Shown: piece by piece, positions 62,134 through 64,000 of the stretch
Numbering within the stretch: position 1 is the first letter of the stretch
Layout of the letters: each line of letters starts with the position of its first letter
Source: JAVBQJ01 sp031549115
GTDB taxonomy: Bacteria; Verrucomicrobiota; Lentisphaeria; Victivallales; Victivallaceae
Length of the DNA stretch: 64,000 nucleotides
Reading direction: 5' to 3'
Assembly: GCA_031549115.1 (NCBI GenBank)
Contig: JAVBQJ010000010.1
Span: 37,395 to 101,394, forward strand
Notes under the pieces: model-generated
Told to the model about the DNA's origin: nothing
Database searches by the model: none
The model's input: only the letters and a program-made list of their open reading frames with translations
Translations under genes and position numbers: made by a program

Positions 62134-63393
62134 ATGAATTTACTTTTGAAAAACCACGACCGGGAAATTCTTCGTCCGTTGGCGGACCGGCTTGCCGCCT
62201 GCGCCGCCGACCCGGTCAACGCCGAACGCCGCTCGGGCTGGCGGGACATCAACGATCTCAAACGCCACACCCGTCCGATGATCTGGTGCAATGAGGAACC
62301 GTGGAACGAGTTGACCGCTGCCGACGCGTTTCTGCACTGCCATTGCGCCGACCCATGGTTGCGCGAAGTGGAGTGCCGGATGCGCCGGACGCTCTACAAA
62401 TGGGAACATTTTCAGGGCGACATGATCATAGACCCCTTTCTTATCGTCCACAAAGTCACCAACTTCGACGAAATGTGCGGCATGAAAATCGAGGAGGAGA
62501 CGCTGGGGGAAAACGGCGGTATCGTTTCGCATGATTACGAAACCCAGTTCATCACTCCCGGAGACCTTGCGAAGATCAAATTCATCGACATCGTTCACGA
62601 CGAAGAAGAGACGCTCCGGCGGCGGGAACTGCTGCAGGAAAGTTGCGGCGACATCCTGGAGGTGCGCGTTGAAGGCCACGGCTTCATCCACTTCACGCCG
62701 TGGGACAAAATCGCCATGTGGTACAATCCGATGGAGCTGTTGATGGATCTGGTGCTCAAGCCGGAACTGATGCACGCCATCGTCGACCGCTATACCAATG
62801 CCATGCTCCATCAGCTCGACCAGCTTGAGGAGCAAAATCTGCTCAGCCGCTGCGACGACAACCGGCGGATCGGCTCCGGAGGCCTCGGCTATGTCTCCGC
62901 TCTGCCGGGAGAGAATTTCGATGCCGGCCACGTGCGCCCGATCAACCAGTGGGGCAATGCCATGCCGCAGATATTCTCCGAAGTCAGCCCGGAAATGCAC
63001 GTGGAATTCGCCTTGCATTACGAGCGCAAATGGCTCGACCGCTTCGGGCTGGTCTACTACGGCTGTTGCGAACCGTTGCATAACAAGCTGGAGATTCTCA
63101 AGACGGTAAAGAATTTGCGGAAAATATCCGTCAGCCCCTGGGCGAATATCGAAAAAACAGTCCGCGAAACCGACGGCCGCTATGTGCTATCGGTCAAGCC
63201 GAATCCGGCTTTGCTGGCCGAAGCCCCGTTCCGGCCGGAGCACGTGCGCGAACAATTGCGCCCCCTGGTGGAAGTCACTGCCGGCCTGCCGACCGAATTC
63301 ATCGTCAAGGATATCAGTACCTGCGGCTGCGAGGTGAAACGCATAACGCAAATGCTGCAAACGCTGCATGAGCTCATTGATGAATACGCCTGA
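62134..63393 (+). CDS. Uroporphyrinogen decarboxylase-superfamily protein (stand-alone)
   Basis: 419 aa, the longest of three URO-D-like proteins here. It has an N-terminal extension (about 1-90) rich in charged residues, then a barrel-like region: VEGHGFIHFTPWDKIAMWYNP, MLHQLDQLEEQNLL, GLGYVSALPGENFDAGHVRP, FALHYERKWLDRFGLVYYGCCEPLHNKLEIL and KISVSPWANIEKTVRE. The YYGCCEPLHNK segment resembles the methyltransferase/URO-D core with an added CxxP. AGGT precedes the ATG. It is transcribed away from LacI-3 and is not in a known sugar operon. Substrate unknown. Confidence 0.7.
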   Translation: MNLLLKNHDREILRPLADRLAACAADPVNAERRSGWRDINDLKRHTRPMIWCNEEPWNELTAADAFLHCHCADPWLREVECRMRRTLYKWEHFQGDMIIDPFLIVHKVTNFDEMCGMKIEEETLGENGGIVSHDYETQFITPGDLAKIKFIDIVHDEEETLRRRELLQESCGDILEVRVEGHGFIHFTPWDKIAMWYNPMELLMDLVLKPELMHAIVDRYTNAMLHQLDQLEEQNLLSRCDDNRRIGSGGLGYVSALPGENFDAGHVRPINQWGNAMPQIFSEVSPEMHVEFALHYERKWLDRFGLVYYGCCEPLHNKLEILKTVKNLRKISVSPWANIEKTVRETDGRYVLSVKPNPALLAEAPFRPEHVREQLRPLVEVTAGLPTEFIVKDISTCGCEVKRITQMLQTLHELIDEYA

Positions 63394-63407
63394 GCGATAT
63401 GCACCGT

Positions 63408-63581
63408 GGCTTAGAGCTTATCAACTAATAATGGAAATGCTATGATTTACAGCAAATAGTCAATCGCGCCGTTGAAAAAAATCGGGGATACCGAGGTATC
63501 TACGATTCTTTTTCGACAAGTGAGTGGCTGTTTTCTGTAAAATCAGAGTATTTTCGCTTATTGGTTGATAAGCTCTAAGCC
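63408..63581. repeat. MITE-like element RE3
   Basis: 174 bases bounded by inverted repeats of 24 bases with one mismatch: GGCTTAGAGCTTATCAACTA at the left and, inverted, GGCTTAGAGCTTATCAACCA at the right. The interior holds a GATACCGAGGTATC hairpin and no reading frame. No clear target duplication was found. Only one copy lies in the window. Confidence 0.75.
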
Positions 63582-63595
63582 GCAAACACCAAAAA

Positions 63596-63631
63596 GCCCT
63601 TGCGAATGGATTGGCAAATATCCGCAAGGGC
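63596..63631 (-). terminator. Terminator of the partial surface-protein gene
   Basis: GCCCTTGCG (63596-63604) pairs with CGCAAGGGC at the right end (63623-63631) across an 18-base loop. On the minus strand it is followed by TTTTT, 25 bases after the stop of the gene ending at 63656. Confidence 0.7.
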
Positions 63632-63655
63632 CTTCTTCGGTTAACTGCTTCTTAT

Positions 63656-64000
63656 TCAGAATGCTGCGGCTAATAAGGACGATGACTTCTTTTCGCTGTC
63701 GGAGGCGAAAAGGTCGGCGGCGGTCAGGCGCAGATCGCTTTCAGTTTGCAAGGTCGAGCAGAATGCCAGCGGGTCGTCGTAATGTAATCCGGAGCTGTTG
63801 GCCGATACTCCGGCGTCGAAGGCCAGGCTTGGAATGGCTTCGGGGAGCTCCAGGCTCATCGCCGCCACCGGCAGATCCGTCTTGATCGTGGCTTTGCCCG
63901 ATTTGGCCTTGCTCTGGTTGCCCGCCGCGTCGACGGCGACGATCTGGTACTGGTAACTGCCCTTGGCGATGTTGTCGATTCGGAAACTCAACTGCGAAGC
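63656..64000 (-). CDS. C-terminus of a fibronectin-III-like surface protein (cut by window edge)
   Basis: The last 114 residues of a protein that enters from the right edge without a start. ASQLSFRIDNIAKGSYQYQI followed by VAVDAAGNQSKAKSG is the closing strand pair of an fn3-like domain, typical of large repetitive secreted or surface proteins. The remaining 70 residues are low-complexity, rich in Ser, Ala and Leu. Only the end can be judged. It is followed by a terminator at 63596. Confidence 0.65.
   Translation of the reverse strand, partial: ASQLSFRIDNIAKGSYQYQIVAVDAAGNQSKAKSGKATIKTDLPVAAMSLELPEAIPSLAFDAGVSANSSGLHYDDPLAFCSTLQTESDLRLTAADLFASDSEKKSSSLLAAAF

Noticed and set aside
1..64000. 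tRNA, rRNA, prophage or integrase genes
   Set aside because: None seen on reading both strands; the short mobile-like elements here carry no transposase.

Overview
The window is GC-rich bacterial chromosome (about 60% by eye). It most resembles Lentisphaerota (Victivallis-like) or a close relative in the PVC group. The reasons are four prepilin-like proteins with an almost identical hydrophobic N-terminus and an H-X9-DG motif, very large secreted glycoside-hydrolase-like proteins, several URO-D superfamily proteins inside sugar operons, and tandem Gfo/Idh/MocA dehydrogenases. This assignment rests on gene content; no rRNA or tRNA was seen.

Layout. (1) 1-6.4 kb: an accessory block of small enzymes. 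It has three GNAT acetyltransferases fused to three different partners (DUF3788, a nucleotidyltransferase-like domain, a cytidine deaminase), plus DUF3795, LURP-one-like, isochorismatase-like and Gly-rich repeat proteins. Two inverted copies of a structured repeat (RE1) lie inside it. (2) 6.4-12.2 kb: a GH2 beta-mannosidase-like enzyme and a large secreted GH-like protein. (3) 12.3-18.9 kb: housekeeping and stress-type genes: AAA ATPase, flavin reductase, paired nucleotidyltransferases, HD hydrolase, a Fur-family regulator with a QueD/PTPS-like protein, MmcQ, and an NTF2-PNPOx fusion. (4) 18.9-61.8 kb: four catabolic operons on the minus strand, each with its own regulator and exactly one prepilin-like gene near its front. 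Operon 1 (LacI-1, 31.3 to 18.9 kb) has two giant GH-like proteins, three Gfo/Idh/MocA oxidoreductases and a sugar isomerase. Operon 2 (GntR with sugar-binding domain, 41.0 to 31.5 kb) has two GH123-like (DUF4091) proteins, URO-D, a GH43-like propeller and GH42. Operon 3 (LacI-2, 50.8 to 41.1 kb) has two BNR/sialidase-like proteins, two beta-helix lyase-like proteins, an MFS carrier and URO-D. Operon 4 (LacI-3, 61.8 to 54.7 kb) has a 990-aa GH-like protein, a GPH-type carrier and a GH130-like enzyme. A glycyl radical enzyme and an SDR dehydrogenase sit on the plus strand between operons 3 and 4. (5) 62-64 kb: a third URO-D protein, a MITE-like element and the C-terminus of a large fibronectin-III-like surface protein.

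How it works together (inference): each operon looks like a self-contained glycan-use locus, with a sugar-sensing repressor, a membrane-anchored pseudopilin, secreted hydrolases or lyases, a carrier, and intracellular hydrolases, phosphorylases and dehydrogenases. No SusC/SusD pair is present, so the prepilin-like protein occupies the place where a dedicated surface component might be expected.

The most unusual non-coding content is RE1, four copies of a multi-hairpin element with compensatory base changes, always directly 3' of a stop codon and in the same orientation as that gene. RE2 (two 163-bp copies with inverted ends) and RE3 (one 174-bp element with inverted ends) are MITE-like. RE2 and RE1 each supply the 3' end of a coding sequence.
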